From: Westiellopsis prolifica IICB1 | Lineage (GTDB): Bacteria; Cyanobacteriota; Cyanobacteriia; Cyanobacteriales; Nostocaceae | Assembly (NCBI RefSeq): GCF_004323185.1 | Contig: NZ_NAPS01000002.1 | Span: 1,151,538-1,208,119, forward strand | Length of the DNA: 56,582 nt | Direction of reading: 5' to 3' | In this document: positions 1-9,040 of the stretch, in pieces | Layout: every line of letters begins with the position of its first letter | How positions within the stretch are numbered: position 1 is the stretch's first letter | Translations under genes and position numbers: made by a program | Notes under the pieces: model-generated | Told to the model about the DNA's origin: nothing | Seen by the model: only the letters and a program-made list of their open reading frames with translations | Databases searched by the model: none

Positions 1-20
1 CAATCCCCTTTCCCCTTTCC

Positions 21-1628
21 CTAACAACTAAACCCATCCCAAGCCATGGGAAAAGTGTGTTCTAAGAGGGAGGAATAGTCTTGATTGTTGCTATGGGTTT
101 CTTCATCTAAGACTTTAACGACTTTATTATATATTTCGTCTGCTTGTTGAGGAGAATCGCCGATGCTGGTTAAGCCTAGCTTACCAAACTGGGACAGACA
201 ACCCATCAAATGAAAAACTGTACCTGTTTCTGTGCCGGTGTCAAAGTGCAGCCTGTGATGGGCGATGATGTCCATTAAGTCGTTTGGTAAGAGTCCTCGA
301 TAACGGTCTTTTTGCAGGTTGTCGGTGGCGATGTAGTATTTGGGACGTCCTTGCTGGGAGTAAAACAAGCCTGTAGAAAAGTCGTAACGTCCGTTGGTTA
401 ATAACTTTAAGGTCATAAAGGGATGGGTGGTTCCGCCTTTACGCAAGTTAATTTCTATTGCTTGGAGATCCCATTGTCCATTGTCTTGCTCAACGGCGAT
501 AAAATCGACTCCAAATCGTTCGAGTGCGCCTTTTTCTGCCAATTTCATGCCAATTTTTGTTCCTAATAATTGTAGTTGGACACGATAGGCTTCATCCGCA
601 GGAAATCGACAACCAAGATAAACCTGTCCGTCTGGACCACCAAGAATTTGGTCATGGGTAGAAAGGATTTCCACTTCGCCTAGAGGTGTGATCCGTCCTT
701 GGACACTGGGCGATCGCTTTACTTCACCCTCCACAAATGCTTCTACTATTGCGCCTAATTCACTAATCCGTCCGGAAAAGTTTTCCCATGTCTCTTGGCT
801 AGTTTGAAAACCCATTTTTGGCAGGCGATCGCTAATCGCTGCTAAACGTTCAGCATGAGAACCATTAGGAGGTGCGACATCCGCCACTGGTCTTAAGTCT
901 AACAGCGCATTTCCTTCTCCTGAAAAACCTTCATTGAGCTTGACAACCATTCTTTTTAATGTCGGCTGGCGTTCCCATAATTGCACAGCAGCTTCTTCCA
1001 AATCAGCAACACTGTGAACTAATTCACTACCATCTGGATATGGCACGGCCGTTTCTGCAAATATTTGACGGCTACCACTTTTTGTTCCCCAAATCTGCAA
1101 GTCTGGCGCAGGAGCATACAATGGCACATTTAATTTGACAGATAATTCTGCTTCTAATGGGGTTGAATTATAGCAAATCATAAATGATTTGTCAATCCTT
1201 AAAGCTTTACGAATGCGATACAACAACCGGGGACGTTCTAAAATTTTTTGACTGAGGGGTTTTAAGGAAGAATCATAGGTTGAAAGTAATAGCAAACGAT
1301 TGCGAGCATGGGAAAAGGGTATGCCTGGTAAAAGTTGTAAATAATAGTCGATAATACTAGGATGTAACGGCACAGATGTGACATAAATTAATCGATTGCG
1401 GGGATTCCACAAACGAATCAGTGAGAATAATAATCGCTCTTCATAGTGTTCGTAACCTTCTACTTTTTTAAGTTCTCGCTGATCAATACTAAGAGAGGGA
1501 ATAACCAATATATCTACATCACTACTTTCGGTAGGTCCTTCAATACTTTGCCAGCGATCGCGCAAAGTTAACTGAAGAAATTTGAATGGGTCAGTTTGCT
1601 CTATATGAGAAAAGTTTAATGTTTGCAT
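21..1628 (-). CDS. PGM1-related peptide ligase (ATP-grasp)
   Basis: Protein of 535 residues. The C-terminal half has ATP-grasp features: a Lys-containing nucleotide-binding strand (MVVKLNEGFSGEG, about residues 225-238), a second strand with acidic and Arg residues (EAFVEGE, then QGRITPLGEVEIL), and a metal-binding end (AIEINLRKGGTTHPF). ATP-grasp ligases join a carboxylate to an amine through an acyl phosphate. The overall pattern matches what I recall as the PGM1-related peptide ligase family, named for the pheganomycin ligase. The N-terminal 200 residues look like the family's own pre-ATP domain. Substrate unknown. No peptide precursor or other biosynthetic gene is adjacent, so it appears to be a stand-alone housekeeping ligase. 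The start ATG at 1628 gives MQTLNF. Its stop is just outside a CCCTTTCC-rich repeat at the window edge. Confidence 0.75.
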   Translation of the reverse strand: MQTLNFSHIEQTDPFKFLQLTLRDRWQSIEGPTESSDVDILVIPSLSIDQRELKKVEGYEHYEERLLFSLIRLWNPRNRLIYVTSVPLHPSIIDYYLQLLPGIPFSHARNRLLLLSTYDSSLKPLSQKILERPRLLYRIRKALRIDKSFMICYNSTPLEAELSVKLNVPLYAPAPDLQIWGTKSGSRQIFAETAVPYPDGSELVHSVADLEEAAVQLWERQPTLKRMVVKLNEGFSGEGNALLDLRPVADVAPPNGSHAERLAAISDRLPKMGFQTSQETWENFSGRISELGAIVEAFVEGEVKRSPSVQGRITPLGEVEILSTHDQILGGPDGQVYLGCRFPADEAYRVQLQLLGTKIGMKLAEKGALERFGVDFIAVEQDNGQWDLQAIEINLRKGGTTHPFMTLKLLTNGRYDFSTGLFYSQQGRPKYYIATDNLQKDRYRGLLPNDLMDIIAHHRLHFDTGTETGTVFHLMGCLSQFGKLGLTSIGDSPQQADEIYNKVVKVLDEETHSNNQDYSSLLEHTFPMAWDGFSC

Positions 1629-2274
1629 AATTTTACCCCTGCGCTCCTACTTTGTTCCCTCAGCGAGATTTCCTAATTTCACATATATCCTAAGTAATAA
1701 ACCAATGCCGACTGTATGCAACACTTCTTAGAAATTAGTTCATTTGTTACTGAAATTTTACGAAGTTGCATAAAAATTTCAGTGAAAAATTGGTTTTTTG
1801 TCATCGGGATCAATATATAGTGAATCATCCATTAATCACGGCTAAAAAACAAGAGTTAATTTTCTTGCCAAAGTAGTACTTAGTAGAAATAATTTTTCTG
1901 AACTCACTTTACTTCTTAAGATTGATATATTTTTATTTTTGTTTATATCTTGAGAATGATAAATTGCCTAGACTTAACAGTTAATTTATTTACTAAGAGG
2001 AGCGATTTTTTAATCAAGGCAGATTTGTGTAGCAAAGTTATTTGACAAGGAGCATACTTTTGGTGTGAGGGAAAGCTTTTTTGTTTACATAATTTTGTTA
2101 TAGCAGCAACTGATAGACAAAAATTTATATTTTTATCAATTAAAAATTTTAAGCTTGCTTATAGTAACAGGGTGCAGTTGTCAAAACTAAACCTTGGATT
2201 GAAGATTCGATCCAAGGTTAGTTTTTAAGGAAGAGTTACTAGGAGTAAACAATCGTACATTCAAGGAGAAATAT
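1629..2274. other. AT-rich intergenic region
   Basis: This 646-base stretch lies between two divergently transcribed genes. It is AT-rich and I see no ORF with a ribosome binding site on either strand. The only clear structure is the hairpin at 2183-2226, listed separately. Promoters for both neighbours presumably lie here. Confidence 0.6.
2183..2226 (+). terminator. Terminator-like hairpin 48 bases upstream of the SDR start codon
   Basis: The arm AAAACTAAACCTTGGAT pairs with ATCCAAGGTTAGTTTT with a single bulged A. The loop is 10 nt and the right arm runs into five T residues. This has the form of an intrinsic terminator, yet it lies directly before the start of the SDR gene on the same strand with no gene upstream. 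It may act as an attenuator or as a 5' stabilising hairpin. Confidence 0.55.
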
Positions 2275-3135
2275 ATGCCAAAAGAAAAACCATTACAACC
2301 ACCACAACAACAAGCACAACAGCCGGGTATTGAGTCAGAAATGACACCTAAACCCCAAGCGGATGATCCTCAGTATCAGGGAAGTGGCAAATTAAAAAAT
2401 AAGGTAGCGTTGATTACTGGTGGAGATAGTGGTATTGGTCGCGCTGTGGCGATCGCCTTTGCAAAAGAAGGTGCAGATGTGGCGATCGCTTATCTCAACG
2501 AACATGATGATGCTAAAGAAACTAAACATTTGGTAGAAGCACAAGGACGAAAAGCATTTACTATCTCTGGTGATGTTGGAGATGAAAACTTTTGTCAGCA
2601 GGCTATCCAACAAACGGTAGATGAATTTGGTAAACTCGATATTCTTGTCAATAATGCTGCGGAACAACATCCTCAAAAAAGTATAGAAGATATTAGTAAA
2701 GAACAACTAGAGCGAACTTTCCGCACTAATATTTTTTCAATGTTTTTCTTAACTAAAGCTGCACTCAAGTACCTTAAAGAAGGTAGCAATATCATCAATA
2801 CTACTTCTGTGACAGCTTACAAAGGTAGCCAAGAATTACTTGATTATTCTTCTACAAAAGGTGCAATTGTTGCCTTTACTCGTTCTCTGTCACAAAATTT
2901 GGTAGAAAAAGGTATTCGTGTTAATGCTGTAGCTCCTGGTCCAATTTGGACACCTTTGATACCAGCTACCTTCCCAGAAGAGAAAGTAGCAAATTTTGGA
3001 AAACAAGTACCAATGCAACGAGCAGGACAACCAGAAGAAATAGCACCTAGTTATGTATTTCTAGCATCAGATGATGCTTCTTATATAACTGGTCAAGTTT
3101 TGCATCCTAACGGTGGTACGGTTGTAAATGGTTAA
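2275..3135 (+). CDS. SDR family oxidoreductase
   Basis: A 286-residue short-chain dehydrogenase/reductase, probably NAD(P)-dependent and cytosolic. The Rossmann cofactor motif is TGGDSGIG (48-55), the NNAA motif is at 126-129, and the catalytic residues are Ser178, Tyr191 and Lys195 (YSSTK). A Pro/Gln-rich N-terminal extension of about 40 residues (PPQQQAQQPG) precedes the fold. That layout is typical of the YghA/YhdF-like general-stress SDR group, whose substrates are poorly defined. The start is supported by AAGGAG nine bases upstream of the ATG. Expression could depend on the hairpin immediately upstream. The exact substrate cannot be read from the sequence. Confidence 0.9.
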   Translation: MPKEKPLQPPQQQAQQPGIESEMTPKPQADDPQYQGSGKLKNKVALITGGDSGIGRAVAIAFAKEGADVAIAYLNEHDDAKETKHLVEAQGRKAFTISGDVGDENFCQQAIQQTVDEFGKLDILVNNAAEQHPQKSIEDISKEQLERTFRTNIFSMFFLTKAALKYLKEGSNIINTTSVTAYKGSQELLDYSSTKGAIVAFTRSLSQNLVEKGIRVNAVAPGPIWTPLIPATFPEEKVANFGKQVPMQRAGQPEEIAPSYVFLASDDASYITGQVLHPNGGTVVNG

Positions 3136-3162
3136 ACACTAGTAGTTTGCCAGAAAGCTCGT

Positions 3163-3211
3163 AGTGAGCGCTTAAGCGCTGATAAAGGACTAAATTCCTT
3201 ACTACAAACCT
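3163..3211. repeat. GTAGT...ACTAC palindromic intergenic repeat
   Basis: An imperfect inverted repeat starting GTAGTGAGCGCTTAAGCGCT and ending TTACTACAAACC. Related sequences with the same ends are at 19286-19397 and 56320-56437. It lies just downstream of the SDR gene and could also act as a transcript-end structure. Confidence 0.5.
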
Positions 3212-3297
3212 ACTTTTACCTTTCATTTGAGAGATGAGTTAGCTTTGAGAGATTGATAATATGGCAAACAAATTGAAATCAAAAAAAGCTGCTTATT

Positions 3298-3555
3298 ATG
3301 TCATCTAAAACACGTTTACATGGTACTGATTTAGTAGATTGTGCAAGAGCAAATGCCAAACAGGGAATTGAAACCGCCGCTTATCAATGTGGTTATGGTA
3401 ATGATTTAAATACCTTTGCACAGGAATTAAGAAAAGCTTGTGAAGAAATGAATTTGCAAGCTAAGGAACTCACTGATCTGATTGTCGATCAGGACTTAGT
3501 TCTGAATTTAGGTGAAGGTGAAATTGTCGCCCCTGACAGTGATTCACAACTTTAA
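3298..3555 (+). CDS. Small hypothetical protein, 85 aa
   Basis: I do not recognise a named family. The protein is mainly helical and acidic at the C-terminus (LGEGEIVAPDSDSQ), with Cys residues at about positions 15, 27 and 44 and a motif DLVDCARANAKQGIETAAYQCGY near the N-terminus. It has no signal peptide or membrane segment. The ATG at 3298 has only a weak purine-rich stretch upstream. It follows the SDR gene by about 160 bases on the same strand with a palindromic repeat between them. Coding is supported by a cyanobacterial-style composition without repeats, rather than by homology I can name. Confidence 0.6.
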   Translation: MSSKTRLHGTDLVDCARANAKQGIETAAYQCGYGNDLNTFAQELRKACEEMNLQAKELTDLIVDQDLVLNLGEGEIVAPDSDSQL

Positions 3556-3593
3556 CTGTTAAGTATGATTGGTGGAGATAGGGATCGCTTAAG

Positions 3594-3643
3594 GTGGGGC
3601 CCCCTCTGGGGAACTCGGGGCCCCCACTCCCCCCAAGGGAGTG
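3594..3643. terminator. GC-rich double hairpin between convergent genes
   Basis: GTGGGGCCCCC (from 3594) pairs with GGGGCCCCCAC (to 3627). A smaller hairpin ACTCCCCCCAAGGGAGT follows at 3626-3643. It is very GC-rich in an AT-rich setting and sits between a + gene ending at 3555 and a - gene ending at 3758. A bidirectional transcription stop is the likely role. GGGGATC heptamers follow it. Confidence 0.5.
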
Positions 3644-3757
3644 GGGATCAGGGGCGAAGGGGTAACGGGGATCGGGGATCGGGAACTGAAAAACTATTTG
3701 TGTAATTAATTTGTGTAATTAATTTTTTTTAAGTACTTATCAGTTATCAGTCAATGA

Positions 3758-5476
3758 TCAGTAGCCTTTTTCTATAACTGTTCCCTGTTCCCCGTTCCCT
3801 GTTCCCTGTTCCCCATTCCCCATTCCCTGCTTTAACATTTGGGCTAAAACGTTGCGCGTGATGATTTGAGCATCAGCGTTTAAAACTGAAGGACGCAATT
3901 GAGGAACGTTGTAATCATCAAGTCCCCAACTCCACTGCATAGACCCAGTTGCAAAAACTGTGGCGCCAGAATCTGTGGTATAGACTGTCATATCTGCATA
4001 TCGAATCCCACCCCCGTAACGATAGGGTGAATGAGCAACACGAATTGTATTATATGGAGCATTACCAAACATCCTATCGACTTCATAACCCAAAAGTCCT
4101 TCTAAGCGGATTTGTTTGTTAGATGATTGAAGATTCCTAGTGACAGATGCTTGGTTGTGATTTTGCATTAATTGCGTATCGGTAAGTAACCAACTTGGTG
4201 CTGTGTGATTAATAAGTATGTCCGCGTTCACTTGAAATGTTTGGTACATGACTCCAATCAGAGCATCTTCTGGAAGATTTACAGGCTTTTTGCGCCAAAC
4301 AGTAGTTACTAAATAATCATTATTTGGATATTTATCTCTAGCATAAGGATCTAAAGCAGCATTTTCTTTATAAGTAACAATGGTACGATTACTAGTTCCC
4401 GTTGTTTGGCTGGGTTCTAAGCGAATTTGCCAATAACAAGTATTGGAGGAAAAAAAGCCTAAACTCACACCAGCATCTCTAGCTGCTTCTACATTTTGTC
4501 GCATTTGCCATGACCAATATTCATCATGACCTACAGATAGAAATGCTTTGTGCAATAGTAGGATTGGCTTGCTGGTGTAGGGATCTAAATGATTTTCATG
4601 GGTATCAATATCAGTAGAATAGGTGACATCGTAGCCTTGACGTTCTAACCACCGCACCATGTTATATTCCCAGCCAGCGCTAGAAGTTCTTCTCTTGGGT
4701 TGAAAGTTAGTCAAAAACTCTCCTGCTCCCACTCCATAAGCAGCTGCACGGTTAGGACTAGCAGCATAGGGACGATTAAAAGAAACTTTATATGCTTGTT
4801 TACCACGACTGTTCCATCGATATAAGGACATTCCACCCCAGTTGTTATAGGCCTGATATGTTGTCACACTCGATTGAAACAGGATATCAGAGGGGCGACT
4901 GTCATCACGGACAACAAAAATAATGTAGCTTTGTTTACCACTAATCCCAGCTGTTAGTTTTGCTAAATAAATACCACTTGTCCACAAAGTAGGATTATCT
5001 GAGTTATTGGAAATTTTTAATACGTAGGGATCTGTCCAATCACATTCAATTAAACCAGTTGTCTGATCTACTATTGGTGGTGGCTGTTTGACTCCTTTGC
5101 GCTTAATGATAGGGATGATTTGTCGTCCTCCCGTGTTTCCATACCAACCCATACGAAAAATTTCAATTGTATAAGTTGGCTCTTTTGTATTAACAAAAAA
5201 CTTGATTTCTTCACCACGATTTACACTTGTAAGCGAAGCATAACCTTCTATTTCTCGCTTAGTAGCAGGATTTGTTAGCTGCCAATGGGTTGTACCTATT
5301 TTTAAATTTTCAACGACAATGGGATTTTTACGATGGTATTTAGGTATATTTATATCAACGGCTTGGTTAGGATCTGGAAAAATCAATAGAGTAACTATCA
5401 AAATTAAAAGTGCTACTGCTAGCAATTTTATTGTGTTATTTAGCTTTTTTATCAAAACAATTATATTCGCTGTCAT
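3758..5476 (-). CDS. N,N-dimethylformamidase beta subunit-like membrane protein
   Basis: Protein of 572 residues with one N-terminal hydrophobic segment (about 12-34), so probably anchored with the main domain outside the cytosol. The body has conserved blocks such as WGGMSLYRWNSRG, VGHDEYWSWQMRQNVEAARD and NTCYWQIRLEP. These resemble the C-terminal region of the large subunit of N,N-dimethylformamidase, a family in which many members have unknown substrates. No small subunit gene is adjacent, so amidase activity is uncertain. The last 20 residues (GNGEQGT twice, then VIEKGY) are encoded by a short tandem repeat resembling the intergenic CCCTGTTCC repeats, so the C-terminus has probably been extended by repeat growth into the reading frame. 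Confidence 0.7.
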   Translation of the reverse strand: MTANIIVLIKKLNNTIKLLAVALLILIVTLLIFPDPNQAVDINIPKYHRKNPIVVENLKIGTTHWQLTNPATKREIEGYASLTSVNRGEEIKFFVNTKEPTYTIEIFRMGWYGNTGGRQIIPIIKRKGVKQPPPIVDQTTGLIECDWTDPYVLKISNNSDNPTLWTSGIYLAKLTAGISGKQSYIIFVVRDDSRPSDILFQSSVTTYQAYNNWGGMSLYRWNSRGKQAYKVSFNRPYAASPNRAAAYGVGAGEFLTNFQPKRRTSSAGWEYNMVRWLERQGYDVTYSTDIDTHENHLDPYTSKPILLLHKAFLSVGHDEYWSWQMRQNVEAARDAGVSLGFFSSNTCYWQIRLEPSQTTGTSNRTIVTYKENAALDPYARDKYPNNDYLVTTVWRKKPVNLPEDALIGVMYQTFQVNADILINHTAPSWLLTDTQLMQNHNQASVTRNLQSSNKQIRLEGLLGYEVDRMFGNAPYNTIRVAHSPYRYGGGIRYADMTVYTTDSGATVFATGSMQWSWGLDDYNVPQLRPSVLNADAQIITRNVLAQMLKQGMGNGEQGTGNGEQGTVIEKGY

Positions 5477-5814
5477 TTTGATTACTCAAGTTTGACCAAC
5501 TTGATTGTGTCATTTTTTATCAAATTTATACCAGTATTCACAAATTTCACTAAATATTAGGAATCCTATATATAGCTATAGCCAGGTAAGTTAGGACGTA
5601 GATTCCAATATTCTCCAGTTGGTTATACCGATTTCAATGTCCTAATCAAAACGGCTACAGCTATAGCAAAGATCCCCGACTTCTTTAAGAAGTCGGGGAT
5701 CTAAGTACTTAGTATCTTTTACTATTTATATAGTGTAAATAAATACATTTTATTTTAAACGATCGCCGGATTAATTTCACGCCTTATACACAGCAAACAG
5801 CAAACTAATGGCAC
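5477..5814. other. Intergenic region with one hairpin repeat
   Basis: No ORF is supported here. The stretch contains the palindrome at 5670-5702 and short CTATAGCTATAGCC-like repeats at about 5573-5585 and 5652-5666. It should hold the promoter of the - strand gene at 3758-5476 and the transcript end of mgtE. Confidence 0.5.
5670..5702. repeat. AGATCCCCGACTT hairpin repeat, copy 1
   Basis: AGATCCCCGACTTCTT and AAGAAGTCGGGGATCT form a perfect hairpin. The same arms recur at 19479-19511 (variant), 29022-29054 and 30752-30784. Its position downstream of mgtE on the - strand suits a terminator. Confidence 0.7.
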
Positions 5815-7215
5815 TCATGCATTTAAGATCGTTTTTGCTAAACCAAAGTAAATTAATACACCTAGTACATCCACTGCTGTAGTTATAAACGGTGCAGACA
5901 TCAATGCTGGGTCTAAACGCAAGAAGCGAAACAAAAACGGGAGTGCGGAACCGGAAACAGAAGCGAGAACGGAAATTGCTACTAGGCTAGTACCAACTGC
6001 GATCGCTACTTGTAAATTCTTTTGTAATAAAAAAGCCCAGATCGTGGCGATCGCACCTAGCATGACTCCCAGCAACACACCCGCCAAAGCTTCCCGAACA
6101 ACCACTTGCAAAGGGCCAAGGGCGCGGATTTCGTCGGTATTCATCCCGCGAATAACTACCGTGGAAGATTGAGCGCCGACATTACCACCAGTACCCGTCA
6201 ACAAGGGAATAAACGCCGCTAGCACCACAACTTTTTGTAAAATATCTTCTTGAGATTTAATAATTGTGCCTGTAATGGTGTTGGTGATCAGCAAGACAAA
6301 TAACCATACTACCCGCTTACGAGCAATAGTCAGCAAATTTGACTGAAAATAACTATCGCCGTCAGACTGGACACCACCACCCACAGCGTAAATATCCTCG
6401 GTGGTTTCCTGTTGGATAATGTCAATTACATCATCAACGGTAATAATACCCACAAGACGATCTTCCCGGTCTACCACAGGAACAGCCAAAAAGTCGTATC
6501 TTTGGATCAATCTAGCTACTTCTTCTTGATCTGTGTCCGTATGGACAGACAGTACATCGCGAGTCATGATTTCGCCAATAGTTTGTTGTGGTTGAGCTGT
6601 GACCAACTCGCGCAGCGATAAAATTCCAGTTAAACGCCTAGCTGCATCTGTAACGTAAAGATAGTAAATCATCTCGCTAGCATTAGCTAAGGTGCGAATC
6701 CGCTCTAGAGTTTCCGCCGCTGTAAAATTTTCTTTGAGAGAGATCAACTCTTGAGTCATAATTCGCCCAGCAGTACCAGCTTCGTAACCCAAAAGTTGAG
6801 CTGTAGATTCTTTTTCTGCGGGACTAAGTTGTTCTAACAAACGCTTGACAATTTTTGCTGGTAACTCATCAAATAACTTGGCTCGATCATCCGGTGACAT
6901 TTGCTCAACAATCTCGCGGACTTCCTGACTTCGGAGTTCCTCAATCAATCGTTCTTGCACAGTGTAATCAAGATATTCGTATACTTCGATCGCTTCATCT
7001 TTAGAAAGTAACCGAAAAGCGATCGCGTGCATTGCTTCTGGTAATCCTTCTATAGCTTCAGCAATATCTACAGGTTGTACAGGTACTAAAATGGCTTTAG
7101 CTCCACGCAAGTCCCCAACTTCCAATAAACTTTGTAATTGCGCTCGCACTAAATCCCGCAATTCCCTGCGTGACAAATCTGGGAGAACAGGAGACGTATT
7201 GTTTGGGGTTTGCAT
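5815..7215 (-). CDS. mgtE: Magnesium transporter MgtE
   Basis: A homodimeric Mg2+ channel of the inner membrane, 466 residues when started at the ATG at 7215 (MQTPNN). A longer frame begins with TTG at 7245 but has no better ribosome binding site. Domains in order: helical MgtE N-domain (about 20-150), two CBS domains (about 151-210 and 214-272, each with a VGII/TGIL-type strand) that sense cytosolic Mg2+, a connecting helix, then five membrane helices from about residue 300. The family signature PLLTGTGGNVGAQSSTV is at 338-354. The length is normal. The gene is monocistronic, and I see no convincing Mg2+ riboswitch in the 300 bases upstream. Confidence 0.92.
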   Translation of the reverse strand: MQTPNNTSPVLPDLSRRELRDLVRAQLQSLLEVGDLRGAKAILVPVQPVDIAEAIEGLPEAMHAIAFRLLSKDEAIEVYEYLDYTVQERLIEELRSQEVREIVEQMSPDDRAKLFDELPAKIVKRLLEQLSPAEKESTAQLLGYEAGTAGRIMTQELISLKENFTAAETLERIRTLANASEMIYYLYVTDAARRLTGILSLRELVTAQPQQTIGEIMTRDVLSVHTDTDQEEVARLIQRYDFLAVPVVDREDRLVGIITVDDVIDIIQQETTEDIYAVGGGVQSDGDSYFQSNLLTIARKRVVWLFVLLITNTITGTIIKSQEDILQKVVVLAAFIPLLTGTGGNVGAQSSTVVIRGMNTDEIRALGPLQVVVREALAGVLLGVMLGAIATIWAFLLQKNLQVAIAVGTSLVAISVLASVSGSALPFLFRFLRLDPALMSAPFITTAVDVLGVLIYFGLAKTILNA

Positions 7216-7528
7216 AATAACAATCAAGGTGATGGGATAATCCAATTTGAATCAGGCTACCCCTAGTCGAGGGGAAAGTGGAGATTGGAAAAAACAAATT
7301 TATTATTTTTTTCTGTTTTGGGCTACTGTGGATGTAAAGTTTTTATCTAGATTTTTATAGTTTTTTATCCTCGAACCATTTAACTTGCATATTTTCAGGT
7401 TTGACAAAAACCGTCAATACCTCTAGTTGCGTAAAATACAGTGTATTGGCGTGTCAAGACTACTACTCTTAAATCATTTGCTCCAGACAACTCATGGGAA
7501 GTCGGGGATCTGGGCTTTGCGAGTCTAC
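7216..7528. other. Intergenic region
   Basis: About 310 bases between two - strand genes. It contains a half-copy of the GTCGGGGATCTGGG repeat near 7501-7515 and AT-rich sequence likely to include the mgtE promoter. I see no gene. Confidence 0.4.
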
Positions 7529-8512
7529 CTAATTAAGCAAAAACGACTCACCTACAAGATATTTATACAGGTGCTTCTTAGCAATATGTTGAACATCATC
7601 TGCAATCCATTTATGTTCTTTGGGATTATTCAGATGAAAGGAATAATTATATATGATTGCCATGACAAAGAATCCCTCTACTATTTGTAAGTAATTCTCA
7701 GGTAACTTACGAATAGTTTGATAACCTTCAAAAAATGAGGATCTCACTTGAGGAAGTAAATATTGAAGTGACTCAGCAATATCATAAAGGTAGTATCCAA
7801 AACCACAACGAGCGAAATCAATTGGTCGAATTTGTTCGTTGTAAAATAGATAGTTGCCGTCATGTAAATCTGCATGAATTAATCCCCAAATATCTTGGGC
7901 TTGACCTAGTGTTTTCATCATGCTTTCAATCTTTTGGGTTGCTTGTGTCAGCATTCCATAATGCTCTGGTGAAACTAAGCCATAAGACACTGCTGGGTAA
8001 AATGCTGATAGTGCTGCACGCAAACGATTTTCATCAAATATTGGACGTACAAAATTGTGTGGGAATTTCCACTGACTGCTGTGATGATGCAGTTGAGCTA
8101 TTAATAAGCCGATCTGGTGAGCTTGTTGTGGTGTTCGATCAGTATCACAGATGTAGCCATCAATCCAACGTAGCAAGGAGCAATAAAAAACATCTTGGGT
8201 ATCATTGGCTAAAACTTGTGTTATCCATCTACCCTCTAAATTTTGCACTGGCTGTTGCACTATGATGTTGGTCTGATGACCCAAGGCGTCAAGCCACAAA
8301 AGTTCTGATTCGATAATATCTGGTCTTTGCCATATATCATCCTGTAAGCCTGAAAATGATTGGTGGATACGGAGGAGGAATTTTTCTTCTGGTGTTTCCA
8401 CATAAAAGGTCACGTTTCCACTATGACCCAAAAACCGAAGTTCTCGCTGAACTACAGCATATTGATTAAGGGCAGCTTCCGCAATGCGTTCGTAGGCGTT
8501 AATCTCTGCCAT
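7529..8512 (-). CDS. Phosphotransferase (APH/choline kinase-like fold)
   Basis: Protein of 327 residues with the aminoglycoside phosphotransferase / homoserine kinase-like kinase signature. The catalytic loop is HADLHDGNYLF, followed by the metal-binding PIDFARCGFG (in place of the usual DFD). The N-terminal lobe has FLLRIH, where an ATP-binding Lys is expected but Arg is present. The family phosphorylates small alcohols, sugars or drugs, and the substrate cannot be assigned here. Its start codon lies inside the end of the next upstream gene (8499-9029) with a 14-base overlap, so the acetyltransferase and kinase are almost certainly translated from one mRNA. It could be a metabolite-repair or resistance-like pair. 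Confidence 0.8.
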   Translation of the reverse strand: MAEINAYERIAEAALNQYAVVQRELRFLGHSGNVTFYVETPEEKFLLRIHQSFSGLQDDIWQRPDIIESELLWLDALGHQTNIIVQQPVQNLEGRWITQVLANDTQDVFYCSLLRWIDGYICDTDRTPQQAHQIGLLIAQLHHHSSQWKFPHNFVRPIFDENRLRAALSAFYPAVSYGLVSPEHYGMLTQATQKIESMMKTLGQAQDIWGLIHADLHDGNYLFYNEQIRPIDFARCGFGYYLYDIAESLQYLLPQVRSSFFEGYQTIRKLPENYLQIVEGFFVMAIIYNYSFHLNNPKEHKWIADDVQHIAKKHLYKYLVGESFLLN

Positions 8513-9029
8513 TATTTATATTTTTCCTGTTAGGGGCATAAATCTCGTAGTAAAGCAAGGGTCTTTCGTTAACTATGGCTCTTTTTGTCTGAGACATGCC
8601 TATTTTATCCAAGACGCGAATTGAGCGATCGTTCGGCTCATCGACATCTGCAACTATATATTTAATACCTAAGTTTACAAATGCATAATCAAGCACAGCT
8701 AAAGTAGCTTCGGTTGCATAGCCATGTCCCCATAACTGGGGTCGGACACCAAAAATTAAACTAGGTAATTCTTCGGTAAACTGGAGTAATCCTGTAAACC
8801 CAGCTATCTGGTGGCTGTGATTGTCAAAAAATAACCAAATTCCGTAACCGTGATCGCTGAAGCTGGCGATACTGGCTTCGATAAAGGCTTGGGCTTCTTC
8901 ACGGGAGATTTCGCGGTCATCAAAGAGAAATCGCCGAATCTCTGCATCACACCATAACTCGTGTACAGAGTCAAGATCCTCAAGTTGGCATGGTCGTAAA
9001 TCCAGACGGTCAGTATGTAGCAAATTCAT
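8499..9029 (-). CDS. GNAT family N-acetyltransferase (RimJ/RimL type)
   Basis: An acetyl-CoA-dependent acyltransferase of the GNAT fold, 176 residues from the ATG at 9029 (MNLLHTDRLDLRP). The reading frame extends to a GTG at 9050, but that codon lies in the inverted end of the repeat element at 9041-9335, so I prefer the ATG. Motifs: TDRLDLRP at the first strand, the acetyl-CoA loop RPQLWGHGYATEA, and DEPNDRSIRVLDKIGM, typical of enzymes that acetylate N-terminal amines or small-molecule amines. It overlaps the phosphotransferase gene by 14 bases. Confidence 0.82.
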   Translation of the reverse strand: MNLLHTDRLDLRPCQLEDLDSVHELWCDAEIRRFLFDDREISREEAQAFIEASIASFSDHGYGIWLFFDNHSHQIAGFTGLLQFTEELPSLIFGVRPQLWGHGYATEATLAVLDYAFVNLGIKYIVADVDEPNDRSIRVLDKIGMSQTKRAIVNERPLLYYEIYAPNRKNINNGRD

Positions 9030-9040
9030 GAATATATAGA

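Noticed and set aside
7216-7430. Mg2+ riboswitch upstream of mgtE
   Set aside because: I could not find the conserved stems of known Mg2+ riboswitches; the region is simply AT-rich.
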